From the NCBI GenBank assembly GCA_964539825.1, contig CAZIKF010000013.1, forward strand, positions 55,207-119,206: 64,000 bases of DNA, given 5' to 3'. Of this stretch, positions 8,294 to 18,200 are shown piece by piece. Source of the DNA: CAZIKF01 sp964539825. GTDB taxonomy: Bacteria > Muiribacteriota > UBA6191. The translations under genes were made by a program, and so were the position numbers. Position 1 is the stretch's first letter, and the number at the start of each line of letters is the position of its first letter. The notes beneath the pieces are model-generated. The model did no database searches, had not been told where the DNA came from, and was given only the letters and a program-made list of their open reading frames with translations.

Positions 8294-8319
8294 AAATGGC
8301 TCTACTTTTGTTTTAGACT
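8291..8319 (+). promoter_or_regulatory. Candidate lptD promoter
   Basis: TTCAAA, a 17-nt spacer and TAGACT, about 88 nt before the start. Weak -35. Confidence 0.25.
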
Positions 8320-8406
8320 AAAGTCCAGGATCCCTATGGGTACTTCATTTCCATAAAATAGGTCCCTGCGGTTGAAGACTTTGCAAAGGTCTGGGAGAGC
8401 CGGTTC

Positions 8407-10419
8407 TTGCTAAATATCATGCCCTATAAAGTTCGGGGCTCTTTGGAGTCTCCATGCTCGTATGTCTGGATTGTGCGCGTACTTTTTTTGCTGTTTTGTT
8501 CCGTGATCACGGTTCAGGGGGGAGAGATTCAGTTTAGCGCGGGTTACCAGGAATACAATCAGAGATTGGGAATTGTAATTCTCAAAGAAGATGCGTCCAT
8601 TGTGGGTACTGATTTCGACATCCAGGGGGACAATCTTCAATACGATCTAAATACTGGTGAAATTTTCGCACGCGGTAATGTGGAGTTACTCAAAGACTCA
8701 GACCTGGTTCGAGCCCAGGAGATTGTCTATAATGTCCGCACCAGAAGCGGTCGGCTTGAGAAGTTTGACTCAATTCTTCAAAACGCCTTTGTAAAAGGCC
8801 AAAGCGCGGTATTGATACCCCAGAGTATGACCCTGAGAGATGGGTGTGTAACCACCTGTGACCATGCTCATCATCATTACAAAATCACAGCTAGAAAAAT
8901 GGTTTTGGTGCCTGGTCGTGCTCTCTATCTAAAGAGAGCGTCTTTCTTTGTGGGAAATCGTAAAATCCTCACGGTGCCAGCGTATAAATTTAGCCTGGAT
9001 AAGGACAAAAACAGTCAGCCATTTTTCATAGTTCCGGGATACGATCTGTCACGGGGTCTGCATGCCAAGATCAATCTGGATTGGTATTCTCATGAAAGCC
9101 TCTATGGCAATCTGAGCCTTACCCCTAGCGCCAGACAGGGGACCGAATGGTCCTCTGATCTTCATTACGGACATTCAAAAAAAGCTCTCTCAAAGCTGAA
9201 AATGTCTGAACACCTCGATAAATTTCGTGGAGCCAGGACCCTGAGGGGAACCTTGGAACAAGAATGGACACACTCCTTTTCCAAGGCAAGTACCCGTGTG
9301 AATTATGTAGCCGAGTCTTTTCGATCCAGCGAGACAAATCAAGAGCTAAACCTGGGAATAAATTTTCAGACGCAGGTTGGGAATGGATTCAGGGCAGGGA
9401 TTGCCTACGAAGCGAGGGAAGATCCTGATAAGGATCGGTACCTGCTCGACAATGGGATCCAGAGTGTGGATCGACTCCCGGAAATATCTCTCAATTCTCC
9501 TACCGTTGCACTGGGCAGCCTCCCCCTGAGAATACGTTATGGTGGACGATTTACTCGATTTCGAGAGAGAACAATCCAAGGTAATGTGAGTCGCGATGTT
9601 CTGGAAGGGACCCTGGGTCTTTTCTCTGAGAGGTTTAAGTGGGGGAAAACAGGGCTGCAATTTCAATCTCAGGCCCGATTCTCTGATTATTCTGCCGGGG
9701 AATCAAGAGAGTACCTCAGTCTCAACGCGCGTTTAAACCAGGAATTGTTTCATGGCTGGGCTTTGGAGACCTTCTACAATCTTCATGAGGTTGAAGGCCT
9801 GAGCCCCTTTCGAAGTTTTGATTTTATACTTCCCAGGGAGGGAATGACTCATCGCTTGAATTACCGCGGAGCAAACCTGGCAGGAACCTTATTTCAAGCG
9901 ACCTACGATATCGAAAAGAGGACCTATTCAGCCCTTTCCTCCTATTTGAATTACAGATTCTCGGTGGAGGATACTCCCACCACTCTATCCCTTCGAACCA
10001 TTTATGATCCTGGCGCAAACCCAAGCTCACTCTCTGCCTTAAAGCTTGATAGAGTTTTCGCGGGACTGCGTTTTGATCATGGAGACAGCTGGGATCTGAA
10101 TTTGCAGGCTCAGTATTCAAAGAAATTTGCTCGTTGGGAATCTTTTACCCAGACCGCACATTTTTTGGTGGGAAGAAGGTCTAGATTTCAGATTCAAAAT
10201 CACTTTAATGCATTACAGGATGAATGGACTCGCCTGAGTCTTGGCTGGATTCAGGACTTCCATTGTCTTGAGGGGAGTGTGGACTGGGATTTCAAGCAGA
10301 AGGAGCTTGCCTTTCAGTTCTATTTAAAACAGGGCAGAGGAAACGGGTTTGGTTTTCAGGCAGACTACAAGGAAGGTCTCAGGGTGAGCCCGGACCTACC
10401 AGATATAGTTGAGCCTTAA
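8407..10419 (+). CDS. lptD: LPS-assembly outer membrane protein LptD-like
   Basis: The protein has 670 residues from the TTG at 8407, which has GGGAGAG 7 nt upstream. An ATG at 8419 is possible but has no ribosome site. After a signal segment (hydrophobic 'RVLFLLFCSVITVQG') comes an LptA/OstA-type beta-jellyroll (about 45-150: 'DNLQYDLNTGEIFARGNVEL'). Next is the LptD signature around 'CVTTCDHAHHHYKI' and a long amphipathic beta-barrel rich in Arg, Tyr and Phe. LptD threads LPS through the outer membrane together with LptE. The size is at the short end of the family. It precedes fliG by 44 nt. No lptE or other lpt gene is nearby. The assignment is firm at superfamily level; function in this organism is inferred. 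Confidence 0.82.
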   Translation: MLNIMPYKVRGSLESPCSYVWIVRVLFLLFCSVITVQGGEIQFSAGYQEYNQRLGIVILKEDASIVGTDFDIQGDNLQYDLNTGEIFARGNVELLKDSDLVRAQEIVYNVRTRSGRLEKFDSILQNAFVKGQSAVLIPQSMTLRDGCVTTCDHAHHHYKITARKMVLVPGRALYLKRASFFVGNRKILTVPAYKFSLDKDKNSQPFFIVPGYDLSRGLHAKINLDWYSHESLYGNLSLTPSARQGTEWSSDLHYGHSKKALSKLKMSEHLDKFRGARTLRGTLEQEWTHSFSKASTRVNYVAESFRSSETNQELNLGINFQTQVGNGFRAGIAYEAREDPDKDRYLLDNGIQSVDRLPEISLNSPTVALGSLPLRIRYGGRFTRFRERTIQGNVSRDVLEGTLGLFSERFKWGKTGLQFQSQARFSDYSAGESREYLSLNARLNQELFHGWALETFYNLHEVEGLSPFRSFDFILPREGMTHRLNYRGANLAGTLFQATYDIEKRTYSALSSYLNYRFSVEDTPTTLSLRTIYDPGANPSSLSALKLDRVFAGLRFDHGDSWDLNLQAQYSKKFARWESFTQTAHFLVGRRSRFQIQNHFNALQDEWTRLSLGWIQDFHCLEGSVDWDFKQKELAFQFYLKQGRGNGFGFQADYKEGLRVSPDLPDIVEP

Positions 10420-10463
10420 TTCAGGGAATAGCAGGGATTTTCACTGAATAGGTAGGAGGAATC

Positions 10464-11480
10464 ATGGCAACAAAAAAGACAAAAGAACTAACCGCGCGAC
10501 AGAAAATCGCTATTTTCTTGATGTTTCTCGGTCCAGATCTTTCCAGGGATATTGTAAAGCTGCTCACTGAGGAGGAAATGGAATCGATCGCTGTAGAAAT
10601 CGCCAGAATTCGAAAGGTAGAGCAAGAGGACCGGGACATGGTCGTGGAAGATTTCTATACCGTGCTGAAAGCTCAGGGATTTATTACCCAGGGCGGTGTG
10701 GCGGCTGCAAGGGACTTCCTTAGATCGGCGGTTGGGGACGAAATTGCTGAAAGCATCATCTCCAAGCTTACCTCTTCTCTTGAAGTTCAGCCATTTGACC
10801 TGATTCGAGCCGCAGACCCGGAACATCTGAAAAACTTCATCTCTGGTGAGCATCCCCAGACCATCGCATTGATTCTTGCCTATCTACAACCGGATAAAGC
10901 AGCTATCATCCTATCTTCATTTTCTCCCGAAGTTCAGGTAGAGGCGGCCCGGCGTATGGCCCAAATGGATAGAACTTCTCCTGAAATTGTTCGAGATGTT
11001 GAAGCAATTCTGGAGAAGAAGCTCTCAACAGTAGCCTCTTCGGATTACACATCGGTTGGGGGCATCGACGCACTGGTTGAGATCATCAACAATGTAGACC
11101 GAGGAACTGAAAAAGCAATCATTGAGAACCTTGAAATTCAAAACCCGGATCTTGCAGAAGAAATTAAGAAGCGGATGTTCGTGTTTGAAGATCTCAATGT
11201 ACTTGATGATAGAGGGATGCAGAGGGTTCTTAAGGAGGTTGACTCCAAGGACCTGGCTCTGGCGCTCAAAGGAGCCTCCGATGATGTGCGCAACAAATTC
11301 CTCAAAAATATGTCTAAGCGTGCCGCTCAAATGCTGCAAGACGAAATGGTCTTTATGGGCCCGGTAAGAATCAAAGACGTTGAAGAAGCTCAGCAGAAGA
11401 TTGTGAACGTTGTGAGGGGCCTTGAGGAGAGTGGGGATATCGTAATTTCCAGAGGTGGAGAAGACGAATTAATCACCTAG
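10464..11480 (+). CDS. fliG: Flagellar motor switch protein FliG
   Basis: Full-length 338-residue FliG. The N-terminal domain 'ARQKIAIFLMFLGPDLS' docks on FliF. The middle domain has the EHPQ motif ('SGEHPQTIALILAYL'). The C-terminal torque domain carries the charged stretch 'EIKKRMFVFEDLNVLDDRGM', followed by 'KNMSKRAAQML'. FliG forms the cytoplasmic rotor ring that interacts with MotA. AGGAGG lies 6 nt before the ATG. It is isolated here: no other flagellar gene is visible on either side, whereas fliF and fliH usually flank it. A CTCAGG/CCTGAG hairpin at 11498-11515 follows without a T-run. Confidence 0.95.
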   Translation: MATKKTKELTARQKIAIFLMFLGPDLSRDIVKLLTEEEMESIAVEIARIRKVEQEDRDMVVEDFYTVLKAQGFITQGGVAAARDFLRSAVGDEIAESIISKLTSSLEVQPFDLIRAADPEHLKNFISGEHPQTIALILAYLQPDKAAIILSSFSPEVQVEAARRMAQMDRTSPEIVRDVEAILEKKLSTVASSDYTSVGGIDALVEIINNVDRGTEKAIIENLEIQNPDLAEEIKKRMFVFEDLNVLDDRGMQRVLKEVDSKDLALALKGASDDVRNKFLKNMSKRAAQMLQDEMVFMGPVRIKDVEEAQQKIVNVVRGLEESGDIVISRGGEDELIT

Positions 11481-11566
11481 CTGTCCGAGAACTGAAACTC
11501 AGGTGATGGCCTGAGCATTCGAACCAGCACCACGCTCAAGCCCTCGGCTCTTGGTTTTCATCAAAA

Positions 11567-13633
11567 TTGCAACAATTCTATTTTGGCTTCGTAGGGCTAA
11601 GTGGGCCCTTTCTTCATGGTTCTTTTGCGGGCATTGAGTTTGTGATTTCATTTTTACGTTTCTTTTTTCTTACCTGCTTTATTTCTCTTAGTATTTTTGG
11701 GAATTCTCCTGAGGGGGAGACTACCTGGGGGCAGGTTCGACGTAACCTTCTAAAGCCATCTGTTCTCAAGAACATTATTAAGGAAAAAGTTGCGGACCTG
11801 CATGTTGGGTTGGATCTTAAGTTCTTATCCCTGAGTGCTTTTGAAGGAATTGGACTTGCTGCTCGATATCGCTACGAATTTGAACCCTCCTACCAGGAAG
11901 GTTTTTTTCAACGTGTTGATCACTGGAAGCTGCGCACTTCTCTGCTACCCGGAAGCCTGCTTCAAAACGTGTTTAACTTTCCACTTGCCTTTCATCTGGA
12001 AGGTGAGCGGGAACTTCTTTATATCAGGCAGTTCAAAAGCCATGAAGAAGCTTTAAAAGCAAAACCTTACCACCTTAGACAATTACCATTTACAGCGAAG
12101 AAAGCTCTTGAAAATCTTAATCCAGGTGATTTTGTCCTCATACCCTGTCGCTTAAATTTGATGGTAGAAGCGCGCGCCGGGGTGGGAGCCGGGCTGCTTT
12201 CCTCTGAGGTTTCTACCCATTACCTTATTTCCGGGGAGTTTCAAATTCAGGTCTTGAGAGTAAAAGGAGATAAGGTTCGCCTGCGTCTTATTGCCCTCAA
12301 ACGACGCGAACACCAATTGGCGGGGGCACGCACGGGACTTGGGCTTAATATTTTTGGTCTCAAAATTTTTGGCAAGCAGCTTGAAGCTGTCCTGGATGTT
12401 GATCTGGCAAAGGTCTCCCGAAGAAAGGAAACCGGGGGGCTCATAGTTTTGGATTACCTATTTGATCTGAAACATGAGGAGGCAAGGGTTGCCTACGATG
12501 AGCTTCTCAAGGTGGGGTATAAATTTAAATCCCTGCCAGCAATTACCTCTCATTTTAATGATGAGAAATTCAAGAATTTGATGGTTCAGGACATCTCCGC
12601 GGTTGAGGAACTTTGTCGACGTGAGCTTGAGAAGCCAAAAAAGAGCCGAATCGTAAGACGAATATTCAAGGGGATTGCTGATTACAGTATGGAAAATGAT
12701 CGGTTCAAGGTAGGTTTGGGACTTTTTCATTATCGTGGTGGAAAGAGTTATACAGAGAATGAAATTACTCGCTATTCCAGCCTTGATCTGCCCAGTCGCT
12801 ACCTGTTTACAAACTTTACCGAGACTAGAACAAAAAAACTCCTGTTCACTGGGAAGACACAAAAAATACTCAATTCATCCGGATTATTTCTGGTCGATCG
12901 AAGGAAGCGAATTCGAGGAATTAAAGATTTTGGTTTTGGATGGTTCATTAAAGATGACACTTTTAAGGAAAGTGAACAGGAAGAGTTGCTTGAAGCTCTG
13001 CGTAGAAATCTTCCCACTTCTTTGTTTTCCCAAATGCAGGAGCTCAAAATATTCCCCATGGAAAAGCGCTCCTATGCAAAGCTCCAGTTCCAGGTTTTCC
13101 TTCACAGGGGGGTTTTTCATCTTCTTGAAGATGTGAACAAGGAGGAGTTGCGACTGGCATTGAATGGCTACCTGAAACAATTTCCTGTGGACTACGGCAT
13201 TTTGAGAATGCGTCCTTCAGATGAGGAGGAAATGTTAGATCAGATGGTTCGTGTTTTAGCGGAATCCAGGGAGGATATATCAGTAAGAGAGAGAATCAAA
13301 TGGAGTATGAAATTGCATGAGAATGAAATTTTTCAAGAGATTGGCATTGGATTTGTGCTTTCTTTGATTCCTCCTGAAAAGCTCGAAGATTATGTTCACA
13401 TCATCCTTAATTTCAAGGCCTTAAATACTCCATCCGTAAAATATCATTACGGGAAGGTGCACCAGAGTCACGAGTACAAAGAGTTAATGCTGATTCAATC
13501 TATGCTCAATGAGAGGACCCTGGAAATAAGAGATGCCGTGATTGATGAGAATATATCAGAGGCAATGCAGGGGGATGTGCCATCCAAGCCCATCTCAAGG
13601 CGGCAGAGGATCTTCCAGGAACTCTATCGGTGA
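11567..13633 (+). CDS. Exported protein of unknown function
   Basis: The frame runs for 688 codons from a TTG at 11567. The more likely start is the GTG at 11642, which directly precedes a signal-like segment ('VISFLRFFFLTCFISL'). Neither start has a convincing Shine-Dalgarno. I do not recognise a domain. The mature protein alternates beta-rich stretches ('GDFVLIPCRLNLMVEARAG', 'FQIQVLRVKGDKVRLRLIAL') with charged helical regions ('LLEALRRNLP', 'MLDQMVRVLAESRED'). The 'R.GVGAG' region and regular strand pattern suggest a periplasmic or envelope protein. The stop codon lies in the left arm of hairpin element B. Confidence 0.6.
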   Translation: MQQFYFGFVGLSGPFLHGSFAGIEFVISFLRFFFLTCFISLSIFGNSPEGETTWGQVRRNLLKPSVLKNIIKEKVADLHVGLDLKFLSLSAFEGIGLAARYRYEFEPSYQEGFFQRVDHWKLRTSLLPGSLLQNVFNFPLAFHLEGERELLYIRQFKSHEEALKAKPYHLRQLPFTAKKALENLNPGDFVLIPCRLNLMVEARAGVGAGLLSSEVSTHYLISGEFQIQVLRVKGDKVRLRLIALKRREHQLAGARTGLGLNIFGLKIFGKQLEAVLDVDLAKVSRRKETGGLIVLDYLFDLKHEEARVAYDELLKVGYKFKSLPAITSHFNDEKFKNLMVQDISAVEELCRRELEKPKKSRIVRRIFKGIADYSMENDRFKVGLGLFHYRGGKSYTENEITRYSSLDLPSRYLFTNFTETRTKKLLFTGKTQKILNSSGLFLVDRRKRIRGIKDFGFGWFIKDDTFKESEQEELLEALRRNLPTSLFSQMQELKIFPMEKRSYAKLQFQVFLHRGVFHLLEDVNKEELRLALNGYLKQFPVDYGILRMRPSDEEEMLDQMVRVLAESREDISVRERIKWSMKLHENEIFQEIGIGFVLSLIPPEKLEDYVHIILNFKALNTPSVKYHYGKVHQSHEYKELMLIQSMLNERTLEIRDAVIDENISEAMQGDVPSKPISRRQRIFQELYR

Positions 13634-13791
13634 GCCGAGTTCAGGAAATTTCGGAATCCCTGGGCGGCTGCAAAGCACGATACTCTGTTCATCCTCCTCG
13701 AAATTAGCGTTGCTAGTTCCTTCGTCTTCTTCACAGGTCTCGAGCTTTTCGCTCGCCCAGGTACTCCGAAATTTCCCGAGCTCGACTCACC
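13629..13791 (+). repeat. Long stem-loop element B, starts at the stop codon of the preceding gene
   Basis: A 163-nt imperfect palindrome: arms 13629-13666 and 13754-13791 match at 33 of 38 positions by eye, and pairing continues inward (AAGC/GCTT). The left arm contains the upstream TGA stop (13631-13633). The interior is homologous to element A although the outer arms of A and B are unrelated. The central hairpin AATTAG/CTAGTT has loop CGTTG. No T-run follows, so it is not a standard intrinsic terminator. Confidence 0.8.
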
Positions 13792-13820
13792 ATTTTAGAA
13801 GTCTCCTCTAATCTCTGCTC

Positions 13821-13849
13821 TTGAACTTTCGCTGGAAAAATGCTATTTA
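13821..13849 (+). promoter_or_regulatory. infA promoter
   Basis: TTGAAC, a 17-nt spacer and TATTTA (13844-13849) end 10 nt before the ATG, giving a leader of about 4 nt. AGGGTG just downstream of the -10 could serve as a ribosome site only if transcription starts further upstream. Confidence 0.6.
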
Positions 13850-13859
13850 GGGTGCACTT

Positions 13860-14078
13860 ATGGCTAAGAACGACGCGATTGAAGTCGATGGAACTGTGGT
13901 TGAGGCATTGCCGAACGCGATGTTTCGCGTAAAGCTTGAGAATGACCACGAGGTTCTTGCTCATATTTCGGGCAAGATGCGAAAGTTTTATATCCGAATT
14001 ATTCCAGGGGATAAGGTCAAACTAGAAATGTCACCTTATGATTTATCCCGTGGACGTATTACTTATAGAGCGAAGTAG
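13860..14078 (+). CDS. infA: Translation initiation factor IF-1
   Basis: This 72-residue OB-fold protein is recognisable throughout: 'AIEVDGTVVEALPNAMFRV', 'HEVLAHISGKMRK', 'IRIIPGDKVKLEMSPYDLSRGRITYRAK'. It differs from the consensus at a few sites: the start 'AKNDAIEVDG' against 'AKEDAIEMEG', and 'FYIRIIPGD' against 'NYIRILPGD'. IF-1 binds the 30S A-site with IF-2 and IF-3. It has its own promoter and a nearly leaderless start, and it overlaps the following tilS frame by about 41 nt. infA usually sits with ribosomal protein genes; here it does not. Confidence 0.95.
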   Translation: MAKNDAIEVDGTVVEALPNAMFRVKLENDHEVLAHISGKMRKFYIRIIPGDKVKLEMSPYDLSRGRITYRAK

Positions 14079-15111
14079 AGTTTTTTCCCGGATTTGGGAA
14101 TATGCTCGAGAAGACAAGTTTACCATCGATCAAAAAGAATTTTTTCTTGCCCTCTCCGGTGGGCGGGATTCGCTCTGCGCTTTTTATTTTTTAGTCTATC
14201 TCAGTAAAATCCTCAATTATCGCTGGTCCTGTGTCCATTTTGATCATGGACTTAGAGGGGCAGAATCTGACCGTGATCGAAATTTTTGTAAGGATCTTTG
14301 TCAGCAGTACTCCATTCCTTTCCACCAGGAGTATATTTCTTTTCAAGGAGCTGCTAATTTCCAGGACAGGGCCCGTAAACAAAGGATGGATGTCCTTAAA
14401 ACCTATGCCGCGAATTCTAATCTTGAGGGGTGGCTTGTCACAGGACATCATTTAGATGATGCCGCCGAGTCCTTCCTGATTGGTTTGCACCAGGGGAGAT
14501 GGGACAGAAGAATGGAGCCTATTCCCCTGGTTGATTATGAGCATCGACTTTTTCGTCCCCTTGCGAAAACCCGACGATTTGAGATTACCAATCAGTTAAG
14601 TGAACTGAGTGTTTCCTGGAGGGAAGATCTATCCAATCAATCTCCTAAGTATTTACGAAATTATTATCGAGCCAATCGGGTTTTGAGCAAGTGTGGAGAG
14701 GACCTTGATAAACTTTCACAGGGCATCCAGCATTTCAGAAACAAAGAGAGGGAGCTCTTTTTCTCCCAGGTAGAAGAATATGCATCCTTTCAGCCTCAGA
14801 CGCTCAAAGAGTGCTTTGGGGGTGAACCTGTGAAGACTAGAGTGGAATCTTTCAGCTCTGCGGAGGTGTGCTTTCCCTGGCGGAGCTTTAAGGAGTTCAG
14901 CAAGGATCGATTCAGGTTTTTCTGGCATTGGTTCTTTGAAGTTTTAGATCCCACCTGCCTGGGAGATCTTGATTTGAAGAGGCTCGATCAGGTTTTTGGT
15001 CCCCAATGCCGTCATCAAAGAAGGTTTTCACTATCAAAATCAAAACGCTTTCAAATTGACCTTGAACTCAGTGGAGATCGACTACTTCTAAGCCTTAAAA
15101 AACCAGCATAA
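14038..15111 (+). CDS. tilS: tRNA(Ile)-lysidine synthetase
   Basis: The protein has 357 residues. The N-type ATP pyrophosphatase P-loop is 'LALSGGRDSL' (SGGxDS at about 40-45), followed by 'CVHFDHGLRGAESDRD', the typical TilS 'VNHGLR..S..D' region, then 'TGHHLDDAAESFLI' and 'FRPLAKTRRFEI'. TilS converts C34 of tRNA-Ile(CAU) to lysidine so that AUA codons are read as Ile. The C-terminal substrate-binding domain is short. The first possible start lies inside infA (ATG 14038). GTG 14050 or a later start in the same frame is equally possible because the first 30 residues are not conserved. A terminator-like hairpin follows. Confidence 0.88.
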   Translation: MIYPVDVLLIERSRVFSRIWEYAREDKFTIDQKEFFLALSGGRDSLCAFYFLVYLSKILNYRWSCVHFDHGLRGAESDRDRNFCKDLCQQYSIPFHQEYISFQGAANFQDRARKQRMDVLKTYAANSNLEGWLVTGHHLDDAAESFLIGLHQGRWDRRMEPIPLVDYEHRLFRPLAKTRRFEITNQLSELSVSWREDLSNQSPKYLRNYYRANRVLSKCGEDLDKLSQGIQHFRNKERELFFSQVEEYASFQPQTLKECFGGEPVKTRVESFSSAEVCFPWRSFKEFSKDRFRFFWHWFFEVLDPTCLGDLDLKRLDQVFGPQCRHQRRFSLSKSKRFQIDLELSGDRLLLSLKKPA

Positions 15112-15118
15112 AAAAGCT

Positions 15119-15142
15119 CCTGAGAGTCAGGTTCATTTTTTT
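15119..15142 (+). terminator. Intrinsic terminator after tilS
   Basis: CCTGA-gag-TCAGG stem-loop (15119-15131) followed by a seven-T run (15136-15142). The stem is short. Confidence 0.5.
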
Positions 15143-15189
15143 CATCGAACTCAGGCTCAGTTCTGGGTACAAAGTATAGAGAAAACAGG

Positions 15190-15195
15190 TATAAT
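15190..15195 (+). promoter_or_regulatory. -10 box of the giant surface-protein gene
   Basis: A perfect TATAAT lies 72 nt before the ATG. The best -35 with 17-nt spacing is GTACAA, which is weak. AGGGAG before the ATG gives an ordinary ribosome binding site. Confidence 0.45.
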
Positions 15196-15267
15196 TTTGA
15201 TTTTCCCGCGCCGCTCCAAACAATGTTCATTCCCGAACTGGCGCTCAGGATCTAACCCAGGGAGTAC

Positions 15268-18200
15268 ATGCGCTTTTTTTTAAGCCTGATTCTGCTTCTG
15301 AATGCGGTTCACACCGTAGATTCAGCCACGATTCCCTCTCTCAGTGAGTCCCCCCACCGAGGAAGCCTGATCATCACCGAGGTAGTTCTAGATGATGATG
15401 GAGTTTATGCTGCTTTGCCGGCCCAGGGTAGCGAAGCCACTATCACTGGATTTGGAGGGAACTGGAAGCATAGCACGGACGTAGATCTGTTAATTGAGCT
15501 GAAGAATGTTTCTGGTTCTACCCTGGATCTTGAAGGCTTTGAGCTGATGTACATCGTTGAGCCCTACGACTTCGCTTCGGATTCTACGCTGGAATCAACT
15601 GGAACCGCCGGATACGATCTATGTGGAATTCAATCCAATTCATCTGAAGGCTATAACGTACAGACCAATACTTTGAGCTCCTCCTCTGGTTCGATTCCAG
15701 TTTCTCCCGGGGATTTTGTGATGATTTTTGAAAATCCGGGAGCCGGGGGGATTAGTTTCAGTGCCGCAAATGAAATCATCATCCCTAAGAATACGGTGGG
15801 GGCATTTGCTGGAGGTGCTCGTCACCAATATCCGGTAGCGGCTTCCGATTATCCCGCCAACGGAGGGTCTTCTGTGGGATATGACCGCATAATGCTTACG
15901 GTTCTCAACGGTTTTAGCAATGGGCAAGCACCTGAAAAGAATATTGATGGAATCTTACAAGGTGATAACAAAACTGATTCTGTGCGCAGACCTTATTCTT
16001 ACCTGGGTCCAGATGATGGGGGAGTTCCCCGAACTTGTATCGGTAATGCCTGGACTTCCGATGCGGCTTATTTGAGGGACGGGTGGATTGGGAATGCGGT
16101 TTTTGACGGAACTGTCATCCCAGACACCGGGGTCGACCTGCCTGTAGTGTCCCATCGCTTCACGATTCTCCTCCTCGATGATAACGGAAACCTCGTCGAT
16201 GTTTTTTCCGTTTCAAGAAGTGTATCGGATCTAAACGCCCAGTCAAATCTATCCGCTTTGGTCAACGCCAGTTCACAGCTTTTCGATTTTTCCTCGGCCG
16301 GGCCGGGTATGGTCAAAACGGCGGACAACTCAGGCTCAGACATTCCTCTGAATCAATTTGGCTATTCGAAGAAGACCCTGGTCGCGGCATCTTCGAGAGA
16401 CTCGTATGTGCTCACCGGGGTGAGCCTGGGGACCTTCGAAGAAACCACAGGGTCGGGTGCTAATAATGAGATCGGTGATCCCAAGTTTACCTATGACGAT
16501 ACTCTTAGCCGGGTGGATGTACTTCGCTCTCCGCCCTCAAAGAGTCACATTGCCGGACAGCCAAACGGGGGGTCCGAAGGTGACCCCGGTTCCCAGTATA
16601 GATTGTCTGTTAAGGTTTTGGATGAAAATTCAACCAACCAGGTCCAGAATGTCCTTTTTAAGATTTTCAGGGTATCAGAGCCCACCCTGCTTTTTCCCAC
16701 TGATTTTCTGGGAACCTCTCACAATGCAGTGACAGATCGATGGGAAGCTGACTTTTCTCCCGATTCTTCAAGTTTTGGATTCCTGAATATATCTACAAGC
16801 TACGGGGTGTTGCTGAGGATCAGTGATCAGTTAGGAACCAAAAATGAAACCATGCGCTCAGGAAGTTCCACCTTTACAAGCCTTCTAACTGGCCCAGTAA
16901 TTTCTTCCTTTACCACGATTCCGAGTCTTCCGGTGAGCGCTCCTCAAGGGTCCGCGATCCAGGTTTCTGTCGAAGCGGTGGACTTTGGGACATCGGTATT
17001 AAAGTCTGTAGTCCTCAGTGTCTTCAATGCGGCCTCTGCCGGATTTGTCCCAGGCGAGGCCTATGTGATGAGTCTCCAGGGAAATGATGTATATGAATAC
17101 AGTTACATCATTCCCGGGTCCACCGCAGTCACTCCCGGCACTACTTATTATTTTCAAATCACTGCTACCGATGGTTTCGGTGCTTCGAGTACTTTTGCCT
17201 TGACCTCCTCTACTTTCGAACCGAAAACCTCCCCCTTTTTAAATCCCAGCCCGTTTCCTATCAGTACCGTCCAGTCTCGCACAACAACCATTTCCAATCT
17301 TCGTGATATCACTGTATTTGACGGTGCCGGGGGCTCCGACGTTGTAACCTATACCGTCAAAGAATTTAGCCCTCTAATTAATTCCTGTACTCTTGATCCA
17401 CAGGATGGAAAAGGAGATCCGCAAAAGCTTGTGATTGTATCTAGCAGTACAGCCGGTACGGGATACTGCACACTTACTCTTGATGTCCCTTCAGCCCAGG
17501 GTATATCCAACGAACAAACTATCATCATCACCATTCTCCAGACCTCGGATACCTTGCTGAATTCCTTTTTGGCAGCCCCCTCCGAGATAGCGGCAAATCC
17601 TTCCGCCATTTCGACGAGGACGAAGTCAAGCTTCTCTGAATTCGTGGAATTTCAAGCAGATCTCTTTGATCTCGATGGGCTAAACAATGGATCAGTCCAA
17701 CTGCACTTCGTAATCACTGATACCGTACTTTTGAATGTAGCTGGGTTTCCAGCACAAATTACCACGGCTTATTCGGTCTTCATGTATGATGATGGGCTCG
17801 ATGATAGAACTCCGTCTTCGAACGCAAATGGAGTTATTGGGTTTGGCCAGCGCTATATCAGTGGCAGCGAATACGTTCTCAATGACAACGATCGCCTCAC
17901 AAATGCCTCATTAATCACTCCAATAGCCGGGGGAGAAACCTTTCCACCCGGTGGGGCAACTCCCGATTTCCACCTCTTTCGAGCGGATCTTTCGGCCCCT
18001 AATAATGATATTTACCACATTGATTTAAGACCGAATAACTTTTCCTTTTCTACCCATTACCGACTCGATCTTGAAATCGAAGACAACAACGCCAACACCA
18101 CCTATCTGCAGGATGTAGGAATAGCGGCAATTTTTGCCGGACCAGGCTGGGTCCAGCCCGCCTCCAATGAAAGTGAATTCTCTGGTACCGAATCCACGAA

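Noticed and set aside
11498..11560. Possible further copy of the hairpin family after fliG (CTCAGG/CCTGAG and GCACCACGCTC...)
   Set aside because: Only a 6-bp stem and a short resemblance to the arm of element D; no long outer arms and no central hairpin.
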